The notes beneath the pieces were generated by a model, which was not told where the DNA came from, searched no databases, and saw only the letters and a list, made by a program, of their open reading frames with translations. Of a stretch of DNA of 64,000 nt, positions 23,770 through 35,870 are shown piece by piece; position 1 is the first letter of the stretch; each line of letters starts with the position of its first letter. Source of the DNA: Dipteris shenzhenensis (Eukaryota > Polypodiophyta > Polypodiopsida > Gleicheniales); assembly GCA_047967505.1 (NCBI GenBank), contig CM106541.1; one strand, 5' to 3'. The translations under genes and the position numbers were made by a program.

Positions 23770-23967
23770 CGAAGAGAATTACAACAAAGCATATCCACAT
23801 GGAAGTCCAAGAGAAGTGGAAAGGTACATGATATTTCTACCATGTGTGAAGATATCGATCGCTACCCTCATACGGTTGATATGATTATAGATAATTGCTG
23901 GGTAAAGAATGTATGTGTGGATGGTGGTGCTGCATGCAATATAATGGTACCTAGGATTATGCATTAG
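23770..23967 (+). pseudogene. Retropepsin-like fragment of another retroelement
   Basis: One + frame reads WKSKRSGKVHDIS, then VDMIIDNCWVKNVCVDGGAACNIM, ending at a TAG at 23965. The DGGA core (Asp codon at 23920) with a hydrophobic strand before it and N-I/L-M after it is the retroviral-type protease pattern of plant Ty3/gypsy proteins. It is on the opposite strand to the neighbouring gag and so comes from a different element. Confidence 0.45.
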
Positions 23968-23976
23968 GAAAACTCG

Positions 23977-24060
23977 GAGCTCATTTTGGGGCCCTGTAAG
24001 AAATTCACTATTTTCTTATTTATCTTGCTCTTAAACTACGTAAAATAGTCACAACAGGTC
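23977..24060. repeat. Dispersed element end, shared with 38604
   Basis: The 20 bases at 23977-23996 (gctcattttggggccctg core) are identical to 38604-38623. The following ~60 bp also align loosely, both reaching 'cttaaac..a..taaaata'. At 38.6 kb this sequence borders a large palindrome. Here the palindrome is absent. Confidence 0.5.
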
Positions 24061-24269
24061 CAAAACCGTCAGTTTGAGGCAATAAATATATTATTGCTCA
24101 CAAGCAACAAGGTCTTATCATTAAAAGCTTTGACAAGATACCTTTTTCATAGGTTTGGCTCACACATGTGAATGATTCTTCTGTCAGTATTACATAACTA
24201 ATCTCTCTCATTTCGAATTTAAAAATGTATAGCACCTTCATCAACTCTTAAAAAAAACAATATATAGTA

Positions 24270-26567
24270 AGAAAGAATACATCGCATTGTTGCGAAACAT
24301 TGCAGAAGGAGAAACTAGTAGGAAACGACTTCATCATTTCCATGTCGACTTGGAACAACACTATGCACCGATATTGAAGCGCCAAAAGAGTTTGCATCTA
24401 AGCATTGAGCAAAGAGACATGATGTAGAAAGGAGGTTTGCAGCATATAGACTTGTGGTGTGATGGAAGCATCTACCCAACATGCATCATTAGAAATTCAA
24501 CATCTCCATTCTCTAATCCAACAAGTCTATTGAAGTTTGTAGGCGATGGAGTAAATGGATTATATGGATACGTCTCAGCTCAATGTGCTAATGCAAATAT
24601 GCACAAGAGTATATATCTACGAGAGGAGGCAAGCAGAAGGCAAGATAAGATATAGTGTGTGGCATTGAAGCAACTTCTAGAAAATGAGAAGGAAGAACAT
24701 AAAAAGACAAAGGCAATGCTAGTGAAAGCAAGGAGAAAAAGCACTGTATTAGGAGAGAGACTATGGAATAGAAAAATCCGCAGGTTGGCTTTGGAGGATG
24801 TAAGCACATAATTCAAAAAGCAAGGTATGATGATATCTTATTGTTATCTTCCATTAATGAGTATCTACAAATGTAAGTATTTGCATGTTTATTTCTTTAT
24901 TGCATCCAAATTGTTTAAATGAATGAGGAAGTTCCAAAATTTATGACTTCATAAATAAATATATCCATGCTGTAACCAAAAAATTTCAATTTAAATCAAT
25001 GAACTTTTAAATGTGAGTTATAAGTGTCTCATTGTAGAGAAGTTATATATATTTAAAAATGTATAATTGTAGATGTGTTTCTTTCTTGTTGCAGGGAAAT
25101 TTTAAGGCTCGGTGAAGTAAATGAAAATTCCAATCTTGTTCCAGTGAAGCAAATAAAAGGTTTAGTCTCTAAAGTTGTCGTGAAGAGCTTGATAGATGAA
25201 ACAAAGTTCAAAAGGGTGAAACGTGATGCTGTCAAAAAGTTTATATCAAAAAGTAGAGTTGATGTCGAAAAAATTCAAGAAGCTCTTGATATGAGTGGGG
25301 TGAGTAGAAAATGATATGCTTCAATCTTTAACATCGTTTCTTCTACTCTCAAAGATCAACGGATAAAACGTGTATCGTTACCCACTCCAGCAGTAGTGTG
25401 GCACCAAAGAGGTCTTCTAAATCAGGAAATAGATGACTTCATTGGACAATATTTACATATCGAAAATGTATATGAAGGGGCCAAGGGAAGGACTATATAT
25501 GATCCTTTGAATAATATTTTTGTGGAGCTACAACAATTACAGAGAAGAATGGAGGAGTTTTATAACATCACACTTGAGGAATGTAAAGGAGTTTTTAAGT
25601 TTGTTGTTAAGCTTGACGAATGTGAAATTGTAAAGAAAAAGAAGATAGAAAGAGTGACTATCACGTTGATGAATTGGGCACTTGATCCATCAATCACAAA
25701 GACCAGTTCAAAGTACTTTAGCATCCAATCAGAAAAACATGTATGGTGGTTGGGATCATTTGAGGTATGGATTTTCTTATTTTGGTGTTAGTATTTGTTG
25801 AATATACACGTATATTTTTTAATAAACTTCTACCATATCCTCTATTGTAATGGCAGGTGAAGACAGAGGACCATGAAACACTTAATTGGGTTTTTCACTA
25901 GACAGATATACCATCAACTATAAGGAGTCAAATTTTAGGGGGTCATCTTCATGTTCTAGGCAAAGGTGATTTCCAAGTAGAATGGCATATTGCAGGTGAT
26001 CTTAAGACATTGAAGTGTATGTACAATATTAGTAAAGGGGGTAACTCCAAATCTCCTTGCTTGTATTGTAAACAACCAGCCAATGTCTTTGATTCCAAAT
26101 GGTGGAGAAGAGCACCCAATAGGGACAAGGAAGATCCAAATTTTAAAGCAGTTCTTGATATTCCATTATGCAATGTTCACATTTTCACATTACATGCATT
26201 GTGTAGAGTTATTGAGAAACTTGTTTTTCTATATATTGGATTTGCTTGGAAACTTTGGGTTGAGGTGAAAAGAAAAGAGGCAATACAATCATTGGAAGTG
26301 GTATTATCACAAATTGGTCTACATGGTGGAGATGTTCATATAACAAAAGATCTTAAGAAATCTACAAATGGTAAAGAGGTACCTATCAAGCCATCCATTG
26401 GTGGAGTAAAGGCCCTAAGGTTTTTTTCACATCCACAAAATACAAGAAGAAAACAGGGTAGACAATCACAATATGTATCTAGAATAAAATACAATGTGTG
26501 GAAGCAAGTCCACAATGCAATAAAAGATCATCAGGTAGATGGGATGGCACGAGATGTGAAGGTTGAG
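24270..26567 (+). pseudogene. Broken multi-exon gene of unrecognised family
   Basis: Three coding segments: A about 24270-24880, B 25095-25764 and C 25857-26567. B and C are joined by a clean 92-bp GT-AG intron (25765-25856) in phase 0. B follows a good pyrimidine-rich acceptor (ttgttgcag). Segment A is rich in charged heptads (coiled coil near ALKQLLENEKEEHKKTK). B has FVVKLDECEIVKKKKIERVTITLMNWALDP and KYFSIQSEKHVWWLGSFE. C has LHVLGKGDFQVEWHIAGDLKTLKCMY, a C-x2-C (SPCLYCKQ), and IPLCNVHIFTLHALCRVIEKLV. Breaks: stops in A (24424, 24654, 24808) and a frameshift, TGA at 25312 in B, TAG at about 25899 in C. The family is not one I can name; a transposase or transposon-carried protein is possible. 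A D-like LTR element begins just after C. Confidence 0.55.
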
Positions 26568-26599
26568 GTATGGAGCTATACATACTATTGGCCATTGTG

Positions 26600-27984
26600 G
26601 TTGCATTTTGTTAGAGCTGGTTGGTGGCTGAAGCTCTAGAGCCTTGCAAATGGAGCATCTCAGCTGAAGCTAGGAGGTGTCATTGATCATGTCATTGGTG
26701 GAGAGTAGCTTGGCTTGTCGGTGTAGCTTTGGATGGAGGTCGGAGTGTTCATCGACTGTTTTGGACGTTGTTGCAGGATCAGGACCGTTGGATGGTGTGA
26801 GAAAGCTCTTCGCTGGAGACTAGAAGTGTTGGAGCACTGGGAGCTACAGAGTTACAAAAGGCCAGGTGCCTTGGAGATGGACTTGCTGCCTATTGTCGGC
26901 TGTCCAGAGGAACAGAGGATGGTGCCTTAGAGGGCCGCTGCTCACATAGGCTACGAGGAGCTGCTGACAGCGCGGAACCTATTGGTTGGTGACTGGCTTA
27001 AGAGCCTTAGTAGAGTTTGTTGCCGCTTGTGGTTGCAGATTTGTGGGAGTCACCGGTTCTGAAACTGTCGTGTGTTTCTGTCTTTGAGGAGCTTTGACGC
27101 TGTTGGAGCTGTGGAGCACTATGGGTTACCTTATCCTGCTTGAAGCTGCTTGTAGATGCTGCAGCTTGATAGGCCACCTTAGGAGCTTGCAAGTAGATAG
27201 GCAGCCTTACTTGCTAGTTGTATGCAGTAGGAGCTCGCCATTGGAGCTTAGAAGATTATGAATCTCTCAATCTAGAACATCTAAAAGTCTCTCGTGAAAT
27301 GTATGATCTCTCCCTATCTCTCTCTCTTAGAGTACAAGGAATGGAAGGAACAAGAATTCTTCCACAAGAAGAATTTCGATACAATCTCTCGCTTACAAGA
27401 ATGAAATCTCTCTCTCTCTTTCTCACTTGAAACTATCATAAGCACTCAAGCAATGAACGAAAATATGGATGGAAACTTTTCAAATGGAAGGAAATTCTAT
27501 CACTCATCTAAAGTGAAAGAACTCTCGATCTCTCAAACTATCACACTCTCTCATACTCTCACATATGGATCGCAATGCCTTAGCGGAAGGCAAGGGAGCT
27601 TTGATACCATGAGAAAACATGTGTGCCTCAGGATATATGGAGCGCGCTAAGGTGGATGGAACCTATGTGGAAACATAATGAAGAGAGTGTTCATGACATG
27701 TACCTCAAGTCAATTAGGTTCCAAGATAGATTGGCTTGGACTTATAAACAAAATCTTGAGTGTATGTGCATTTCTCTCCTCAACAATACATGATAGGCTT
27801 CTTATATAAAGAGAGCCCTTAGAATAGTCAACACATGTGGGAGCCTCTAATCCACATCTCTCCTTGTGGATGTCCTCAATCCATCCTCACATCTATAGTC
27901 CACATACTAGGGTGGCTACTTTAATTCTTTCCTATACCATACCTTAGCCTCTAATTCATGTGCTCATGGCACCATATCTCAATA
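26600..27984 (-). mobile_element. Family D relative: leader, PBS and one LTR
   Basis: Read on the minus strand: an LTR at 27984-27610 (U3 end decayed from caaca to caata), a PBS at 27609-27598 (one mismatch), then ~1 kb of leader. The LTR shares with D1 the U5 end 'aaaacatgtgtgcctcagga' and the block 'caagtcaattaggttccaag'. The leader ends near the PBS in CT-repeat-rich sequence, as in D1. No 3' LTR is visible to the left, so the element is truncated. It abuts the unrecognised gene. Confidence 0.65.
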
Positions 27985-28519
27985 AGCTGGTCCATTCTAT
28001 GGAAGAAAAGGACTTGCCAAATGTTTTATGTTGTTAACATGCTAAAATATTTTCTTTCAATGTTTCTTTTCTATTTAGCTTTGATATGATTACTTCTTGG
28101 ATGCGTTACTTCACATATGCGAAGGCGCTTCTCATGTGTTTCCATGTCATTTTCAAGGCACTCGTTTGTTTCGAGGCTGAACTCATATGTTCTCTTTCAT
28201 AACACTCAGTTGTGTCTCCGAGTATATGCAGGTTTGCATAGGTACCCGGATATAATTCAATGGACTGAATTCACATTGCATACCTACAAGATGAGTTTAT
28301 CTGCTTTCTTTTTTCTAATCATCTATATTTATGAGTGTATGCAAGGTCTTGCTAGACCAGCGGTTTGTTCCTTCTTTGTCGATTAACTTATTGATGACTT
28401 ACGGTATGTATTTACTTATTGGTTCATGTTTAATCTTCAAGCAAGGCATACTCTTATTTTGCCCTTTTATTACACCCTTTATGTGGTCAGGTATACGTAT
28501 ATGTCTTTCACAATGAACA
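27985..28519. other. Spacer, nothing recognised
   Basis: T-rich sequence between the D-like LTR and the tandem repeats. Short frames only. Confidence 0.4.
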
Positions 28520-28960
28520 CATATGGCTGACTTATTGAGTACTCGTTTTGACGTAGTCATATTGCGTACTCGTCTGGACGTGGCAAGGTTCAACGTCTTT
28601 CAAATGAACACATATGGATTACTTATTGAGTACTCGTTTGGACATGGCACATATGGATTAATTATTGAGTACTCATTTGGATGTGACACATACTTATTTG
28701 GCTTTCACGATAAACATGTACGGATTACTTATTGAGTACTTGTTTCAACATGGCATCTATGGATTACTTATTGCATACTTGTTTGGGCATAGCAAGGTTT
28801 AAGGTCTTTAAGGTGACAATATTTATGAACACATATGGATTACTTCTTGAGTACTCGTTTGGACAGGCACATATGGATTATTTATAAGTACTCGTTTGGA
28901 CATGGCACATATGGATTACTATTGAGTACTCATTTGGATGTGATCATCGTTATCAAATGC
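28520..28960. repeat. ~45-bp tandem repeat with NdeI-like core
   Basis: Degenerate units built on 'acatatggattacttattgagtactcg' fragments followed by 'tttggacatggc'. About eight partial units are readable. It is non-coding. Confidence 0.75.
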
Positions 28961-29019
28961 CCATTTTCTTGGTTACTTTCAGATGTTCTTTGTAATCTTG
29001 GATGCTCATTGTATTTTCG

Positions 29020-29420
29020 ATTGTTCGGTACTTTCGGATGCGAAGAGGTTGTTATTTCATTCCCGCTATGATTATGTAACCTGTGTCTAATCCACACAAG
29101 CTTTTCTCTTGTCATACGTGTGTGGATTATGCTCATTGTATTTTTGGTTGTTCAGTACTTCTGGACGCGAAGAGGTTGTTATTTCATTCCCGCTATGATT
29201 ATGTAAGCTGTGTCTAATCCACACAAGCTTGCCCCTTGTCTTATGTGCGTGGCTTATGCTCATTGTATTTTTGGTCATTCGGTACTTCCGCTATGAGGTT
29301 GTTATTTCATTCTCGCTATGATTATGTAAGCTATGTCTAATCCACACAAGCTTGCCTCTTGTCATACATGTGTGGCTTATGCTCATTGTATTTTTGATCG
29401 TTCGGTACTTCTGGCTACCC
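29020..29420. repeat. ~122-bp tandem repeat, about three units
   Basis: 'gaggttgttatttcattc' recurs at about 29045, 29170 and 29291, followed each time by 'cgctatgattatgtaa' and 'gtctaatccacacaagctt'. Copia A1 inserted ~250 bp further on. Confidence 0.8.
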
Positions 29421-29667
29421 AGTTGTTCGCCCTGGCTTTGTGGACATCTCAAATGGTCCTTGCATACTCATCTTTGGAGTGGCCGAAGCAATTTCCTCAT
29501 ACATTCATCCTTGGTACAACAGAAAAGGATTCTTAAATATTTATTGTGTTTGTATACACCGCATGAAACGGGACATTTACTTGAATATTTGTTGTGTTTG
29601 TATACACTGCATAAAACTGCTCATTTTAGATGGATGAATTGTGCAAAACATGAAGGCATGATTTATA

Positions 29668-30019
29668 TGTTGAGATATCGAGCTCCACTCGCGATATGCC
29701 AGGGTGACTGTTGTGCATTTATGTCACCGACTTGTTAGCTGGAGATGCGGTTGGTACACTGCCCACGAATAATAGCTGGATGACAGCTATCCTTATCTAC
29801 ACTAGTTCGTGGCTCAGTTAGTATGCCACCTTAGTTAGTTGAGTTTAGTTTGAGACCCACATATAGGGTTCTTCTATTTCTTTGTACTAGTGTTCTTTTG
29901 GCTTACACAACTAAGAAGAGAAAAACTGTTTTCAGCCTCCACCTTTGTGTGTATTCCCCCATTGTGATTGTGAGAAAGCCTCAAGTGAGACTCCTTCCCT
30001 CTCTCCCACTATCTGCACA
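29668..30019 (+). repeat. Copia A1 5' LTR
   Basis: 352 bp, TGTTGAG...CACA. It differs from the 3' LTR only at the t/c in 'ggtacac(t/c)gcc' and the g/t in 'atct(g/t)caca'. Confidence 0.97.
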
Positions 30020-30031
30020 TGGTATCAGAGC
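30020..30031 (+). promoter_or_regulatory. Copia A1 primer-binding site
   Basis: TGGTATCAGAGC starts at the base after the 5' LTR and is an exact match to the Met-tRNA PBS. Confidence 0.95.
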
Positions 30032-30552
30032 CTTGTTCGTGGTAAGGAGCTCAAGAAAGCAAACCAAGTTCACAGTGTCCTGGTAAGAGGACCAGTGTTG
30101 CTTTCTTTTTCGAGTTTGGGAGCAAATCTCTGCAGGTAGCACAGCCGGAAGTGCAAGAGTGCACTGTCTCAGATTGAGATGCCCTTCGCGGTGTGGTGAG
30201 AGCGCAGTATATGCTGCGGGCAAGGGCGAAGCCCTTAGTGACTTTATTTTTTTGATTTGAGGCCATTTCGGGGCCCGTTTTGAAGGCGGAAGTTCTTCGT
30301 AGGCACTCTAAAAAAGGCCCTGTTTTTTGCTGTGCAACCACTACGCGGCTAGTCGGTGGAAAGGTGCCGCAGAAATTGCATTGTATGCCTGTGTGCAGAG
30401 ATATTGGGAGTTGCAGATTCATGCCTGTTGCCTGTTGATGCAAAATCGTCACTAGGAAGTGACTGTGTGGTGAAATACCACTTTCGTCAGTTTTGCAGAT
30501 CTGCCCGTGTGAGGCAAAAGCTGTGTTTTTTGCAGTGACAGAATATTTTGCA

Positions 30553-33500
30553 ATGTTCTGTAATGGCGATTCTCTTTCACAGATTGTCACTGAAAAGCTT
30601 GACAAGAACAACTTCCAAGCATGGAAGTTTAGAATGACAAATTTCTTGATGGGAAAAGGCTATTGGGAATTCATTACAGGAAATGAAGAAGAACCTGTTC
30701 TTCCTAATGTTCCCAGTCAACAGGAAATGCAGGCATTCAAAGGATGGCAGAAGAGAGCGAGGAAAGTTATGTACTAGCTGTCTATCAGTATTTCGGACTC
30801 CATGATTGTGCATATTCAGGATGCAAGTACGCCAAAGGAGGCATGGGATACTTTGGCAAAAATGTACAGCACAAATACGCAAGCCAGGAAAATGCAACTC
30901 AAACAAGAGTTGCACAATGTGCAGAGAGAAAATTTGAGCATAAATGACTACCACATGAAAGTGAAGAAAATTGCAGATGCACTTGCTTCCATTGGGTCGC
31001 CAGTGGATGATGATGATTTGGTTTCTGTGACCTTGAATGGTCTAGGAAAGGATTATGCATAGTTCCGGACATCCATTGCCGTCCGTGAAAAATTTCCTGA
31101 TTTTGAGGAGCTGATTGCTCTTCTAATTTCTGAAGAGCAGAGAAATGGTGGTGCATCTTCTTCAGCAGGAACTTCAAAAGAAACTGTCTTCTACTCAATT
31201 GTTGGCAGAGGTAGAGGCACAGGTAGAGGAGGCCGATCTGCAGGCCGTGGTAGAAATCAGAATATGCAGCAAACGCAAGAAAACCAGTCCTATGCAGGAG
31301 GACGTGGTAACTCTAGAGGCAGGGGGAGCCAAAGAGGCCGTGGTGGATGGCAGAGAAGCCAAAATGCAAACAGCAATGTTGAATGCTACTATTGTGGCAA
31401 AATGGGTCATATGGCTAAGGACTGCTACAAAAAGCAGAATGACATTATGAATGGAAAATTGCAGCAAGGCAATTATGCATCTTCTAGCAGGCAGGGTGAT
31501 GACAAAAATGAGCATCTATTTATGGTGCAGCATATGACCAATTCTGTGACAAGTGCAGAAGAACAAAATGATGTGTGGTATGTTGACTCAGGTGCGTCAA
31601 ACCACATGACAGGTCATGCAGAATGGATGCAAGATGCAAGGAAAATGGAAAAGCCAGGATTTGTGGAGACTGGTGATGATACTGCACATCCTATTGTGCA
31701 GATTGGCAAAATTCCTTTGTCTATGCAGGATGGGAAAAAGAAATACTTGTCTGATGTATTTCATGTCCCGAACATCACCAAGAACCTGGTTTCTGTTGGT
31801 CAGATGGTTGAGTAGGGCTTGCAGGTCAGATTTAATCCTCATGGATGCTTTGTTGAGGATATGAAAAATAATGGTCGCTTGATAGCAAAAGGAAAGAAGA
31901 AGGGCAGGATGTTTACGTTGGATGCAGACATGCCTGAATTGAGTGCAGCAATGTTTGCACATGGGACCAGTGTAGTTGCAGATATTGATATCTGGCACAA
32001 ACGCATTGGTCATGTTAATATACAGTGACTTAAATCAATGCAAGCCCAAAATATTGTTGCAGGATTGCCTAAATTCAAGGTTGCAGAAATGCACAAGGTT
32101 TGTGAAGCCTATCAATTTGGGAAACAGGCAAGGAAACCTTTTCCTAGGCATGTTCAAGAGAGTAAAAAGCCATTGGAATTAATCCACTCTGATGTGTGGA
32201 CTACAAAAGCTGCATCTATTGGAGGCTGTCACTATTTTGTCACATTTATTGATGACTTCAGCAGAAAACTGTGGGTGTATTTTATGAAAAAGAAAAGTGA
32301 AGTGTTTGGGCACTTCAAGGCTTTCAAAGCTATGGTTGAAAAAGAAACAGGCCTGCAAATAAAATGCCTAAGGTCAGATGGAGGGGGAGAGTACCTCTCA
32401 AATGAGTTTGCAAGGTTCTTGCAGGAGCATGGTATAAAGCAGCAATATTCATGCAGTCATACCCCACAGCAAAATGGAATTGCAGAAAGAAAAAACAGGC
32501 ATATTGGAGAGGTATCTTGGGCTATGCTAAATGAAAAAGATCTACCAGATTATTATTGGGCTGAAGCAGTTGCTACAGCAGTCTATATAATGAACAGGAC
32601 TCCCACTGCAGCAATACACGGCATGACGCTAGAGGAGATGTATACTGGTAGGAAACCAGATATTTCTCATTCGAAGATTTTTGGTTGCATTGCCTATGTC
32701 CATGTGCCAGATGAGTTGAGGTCCAAGTTGGATCCAAAAGCTGAGAAGTGCGTCTTTATTGGTTATTCTCTGCAGCAGAAAGGGTATAGATGTTATAACC
32801 CTTCTACACGTAAGTTCACAGTGAGCAGAGATGTTGTTTTTGATGAGATGAGCAGCTGGTATAAACCAGTAAATGTGATGATTGATGTAGATGCACAAAA
32901 TGGTAATGCTGCACAGAATGCACAACAGCAATCACAAAATATCAGTGGACCTGGAGTGTCCTCTACCAGTGGTTCACATACTTCGCCATGGACAGGCAGA
33001 TTGAGATCAGGAGAATCCCCTCAAAGCAATGCAGAGAGTGGTACGCAGGTATCACGAAAAGGAAAAGAGAAGGTAGATCAGCCCATGTTTGATGTGAATG
33101 CAGGTCACTCTTGTGTGGATGGTGAATCCAGTGGCTCAGAACAGAGCATTGATGATGAGTTGGGTATTCCTTCTGTTGTTACACCTGGAGTAAGGAAGAC
33201 CAGGGATGTTTTGAGAGCACCTGAAAGTGAGCCTATTTTGCGCAGGTCTACCAGGGTTAGGTATCTTGTGGATAGGCTGAAATATGATGGATTTACAGCC
33301 ATTCACTATGCCTATATGGTCAAAGTGATACAGGAACCATAACCCACTTCTTTTGAGCAAGCCATGGGAAATGAAAAATGGGAGAAAGCCATGGATGAAG
33401 AAATGGATGCCTTGGATGCTAATGCTACATGGGAATTGGTGCCTTTGCCTAAAGGCAAGAATGCAATTGGTTGTAAGTGGGTTTATAAGATCAAGCACAA

Positions 33501-34923
33501 TGCAGATGGTTCTGTGAATAGATACAAGGCAAGATTAGTTGTCAAGGGGTATGCACAGACATATGGCATTAATTATGAAGAAACTTTCAGCCCGGTTGCA
33601 AGGATGGCAACTGTAAGAGCAGCCATTGCTATGGCTGCATCAAAGGGATGGTCTTTACATCAGATGGATGTAAAGAATGCCTTCTTGCATGGTGATTTGC
33701 AAGAAGAGGTCTTTATGGAGCAGCCAGCAGGTTATGTTCATGCTATTCATCCTGAGTTTGTTTGCAGGTTGAAGAAAGCCTTGTATGGCTTGAAACAAGC
33801 ACCTAGAGCATGGTCTGACAAGATAGGACAGTATCTTGTCACTATTGGCTTTCAGATTTCCAAGGCAGATTTCTCACTCTATGTGAGAAAAACAGAGAAA
33901 GGGATTATGTTGCTGGTCATTTATGTTGATGATTTGATCATCACAGGTGATAGTGATGAAGATATCCTTCATGTGAAAATGCTATTGAGGCAGAAGTTTG
34001 AGATGAAGGATTTGGGAGAGCTGCGTTATTTCTTGGGCATTGAGGTGATTAGATCACCAAGTGGGATACAGCTCTTGCAGAGGCAGTATGGATTGGACAT
34101 GCTGTCCAAATATGGGATGACAGGCCGTAAGCCTATTTCAGTTCCTTTGGAGCAGAATGTGAAGCTGAGCGCAGATGCAGGTGAGCTTCTGGAGGACCCT
34201 ACTATGTACAGACGCATAGTAGGAAGTTTGATTTACATGACTATTACCAGGCCATATTTGAGCTATGCTGTTGGGTTGGTAAGTCAGTTTATGCAGGCTC
34301 CAAGGAAACCGCATTTGGATGCGGCTAGACGCATACTCAGGTATGTGAAGTCCACATTGCAGTATGGACTATTTTATGAGGCTGGGGTTCAGATACAGTT
34401 GCATGGATACACTGATGCTGATTGGGCTGGTAGTATTTCAGATAGACGATCTACCAGTGGATATGTGTTCTCTTTTGGGAGTGCTGCAATCACTTGGAGC
34501 AGCAAGAAATAGCCTACAGTTGCCTTGTCGAGCACAGAGGCTGAGTACAGGGGTGCAGCAATGGCTGCATGTGAGGTAGCTTGGTTGCATAAGCTACTTT
34601 ATGATATGCATCAGTCTATAGATGGGCCGGTTGTCATTTATTGTGACAACATGAGCAGTATACATTTGGCAAAGAACCCAGTCTTTCATGCTAGAACAAA
34701 GCACATTGAGGTGCATTATCACTATGTGCGGGAGAAGGTTTTACTAGGTCTTATTGATCTAGTTTATGTCAGCACAGAGGATCAGGCAGCTGACATATTC
34801 ACGAAAGCATTGGGCGCAGAGAAGCTGCGCAAGTTTAGAGACCTGCTTGGTGTGCAGGATTTGGGATTGAGCTCGAGGGGGAGTGTTGAGATATCGAGCT
34901 CCACTCGCGATATGCCAGGGTGA
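30553..34923 (+). pseudogene. Copia A1 gag-pol, one frame with six nonsense codons
   Basis: A single frame of 1456 codons with no indel. In order: UBN2-type gag (FQAWKFRM near the start), zinc knuckle CYYCGKMGHMAKDC (278-291), protease DSGASNH (from 345), integrase zinc-binding His (around 482), integrase core D547, D609, E645 with the expected 35 residues between the last two, RT with DVKNAFLHGDL and YVDD (1124-1127), RNase H (TDADWAG from 1287) and the KHIEVHYH block. Stops: 30775 TAG, 31060 TAG, 31813 TAG, 32026 TGA, 33340 TAA, 34510 TAG. Copy A2 has sense codons (TGG, CAA, CAG, CGA, GAA, CAA) at these sites. The frame ends inside the 3' LTR. All catalytic residues are present, so only nonsense mutations inactivate it. 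Confidence 0.95.
34869..34883 (+). promoter_or_regulatory. Copia A1 polypurine tract
   Basis: gagctcgagggggag lies directly before the 3' LTR, still inside the coding frame. Confidence 0.9.
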
Positions 34924-35235
34924 CTGTTGTGCATTTATGTCACCGACTTGTTAGCTGGAGATGCGGTTGGTACACCGCCCACGAATAATAGCTGGATGAC
35001 AGCTATCCTTATCTACACTAGTTCGTGGCTCAGTTAGTATGCCACCTTAGTTAGTTGAGTTTAGTTTGAGACCCACATATAGGGTTCTTCTATTTCTTTG
35101 TACTAGTGTTCTTTTGGCTTACACAACTAAGAAGAGAAAAACTGTTTTCAGCCTCCACCTTTGTGTGTATTCCCCCATTGTGATTGTGAGAAAGCCTCAA
35201 GTGAGACTCCTTCCCTCTCTCCCACTATCTTCACA
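34884..35235 (+). repeat. Copia A1 3' LTR
   Basis: 352 bp, followed by the TTATA duplication. See the 5' LTR for the two differences. Confidence 0.97.
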
Positions 35236-35240
35236 TTATA

Positions 35241-35733
35241 AAGGTTTGAGGAAGTTTGACGAGATTGAACTTGGAGACGACAAGCTCTCCTACTCAGATG
35301 GAGAGCTTAAACATCGAACTTAAAGTTGACATTTCCAAGCAGAGTTTTCCATTTTCCACACATACTTTGCACTGTATGAAGAGCTTAAACAAGATCTCGA
35401 GCCCTAATTATGCATCATCACTATGTCAAACAAGGTGGCATTTCCAGGAAGAGTTTTCCATTTTCCACACATACTTTGCACTGTATCATGCACAAAAAAT
35501 AGCGCCTATACTTTGCACTATACTATGGACAAGTACTTGTCTTATGTCTTTGTACAATCCATATGCAATTTGCATTGTATCATCAAACATTATACTGTAT
35601 CATTCAAACTGGCCTATGGCCATCCTTTGTATATATATTTTCACATAAATATATATATGGTGGCTCGGGTTTTTCCCTTGTACTCCCCAAGGGTTTTTTC
35701 ATCCGTAGCTAGAGGACCTAGTTTGAGTGGGGG
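35241..35733 (+). mobile_element. 3' internal end of copia family E fragment
   Basis: Non-coding sequence ending in a PPT-like gtttgagtggggg directly before an LTR start at 35734. It includes a ~48-bp direct repeat (about 35323-35370 and 35441-35490, core ttttccattttccacacata). A1 inserted at the left end of this stretch. Confidence 0.45.
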
Positions 35734-35870
35734 TGTTAGACCTATATATAGCTTGCCCTAACTCAACCTAGTCCTCAACTATATATATATGCCTATGATC
35801 TATGAATAGAATCACTTCCTTGGGAGCAACTCTTGTGTCTATCTCTCTCCTCTTTCTCTTCCTCTCAACA
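35734..35870 (+). repeat. Short LTR, copia family E
   Basis: 137 bp from tgttag to caaca, with a TATA-like tatatata, preceded by a PPT. No partner LTR or PBS is found in the window, so the assignment rests on its ends and PPT. Confidence 0.5.

Larger units (their letters stand above)
29668..35235 (+). mobile_element. Ty1/copia element A1, structurally complete
   Basis: 5568 bp with 352-bp LTRs, a perfect 5-bp target duplication TTATA (29663-29667 and 35236-35240), PBS, a gag-pol reading frame and PPT. The order gag, protease, integrase, RT, RNase H is copia. LTRs differ at two positions (about 0.6%), implying a recent insertion. Gag-pol nevertheless carries six stop codons, so as it stands it cannot make a full polyprotein. 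An older copy (A2) lies at 51795-56994 in reverse. Confidence 0.97.
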
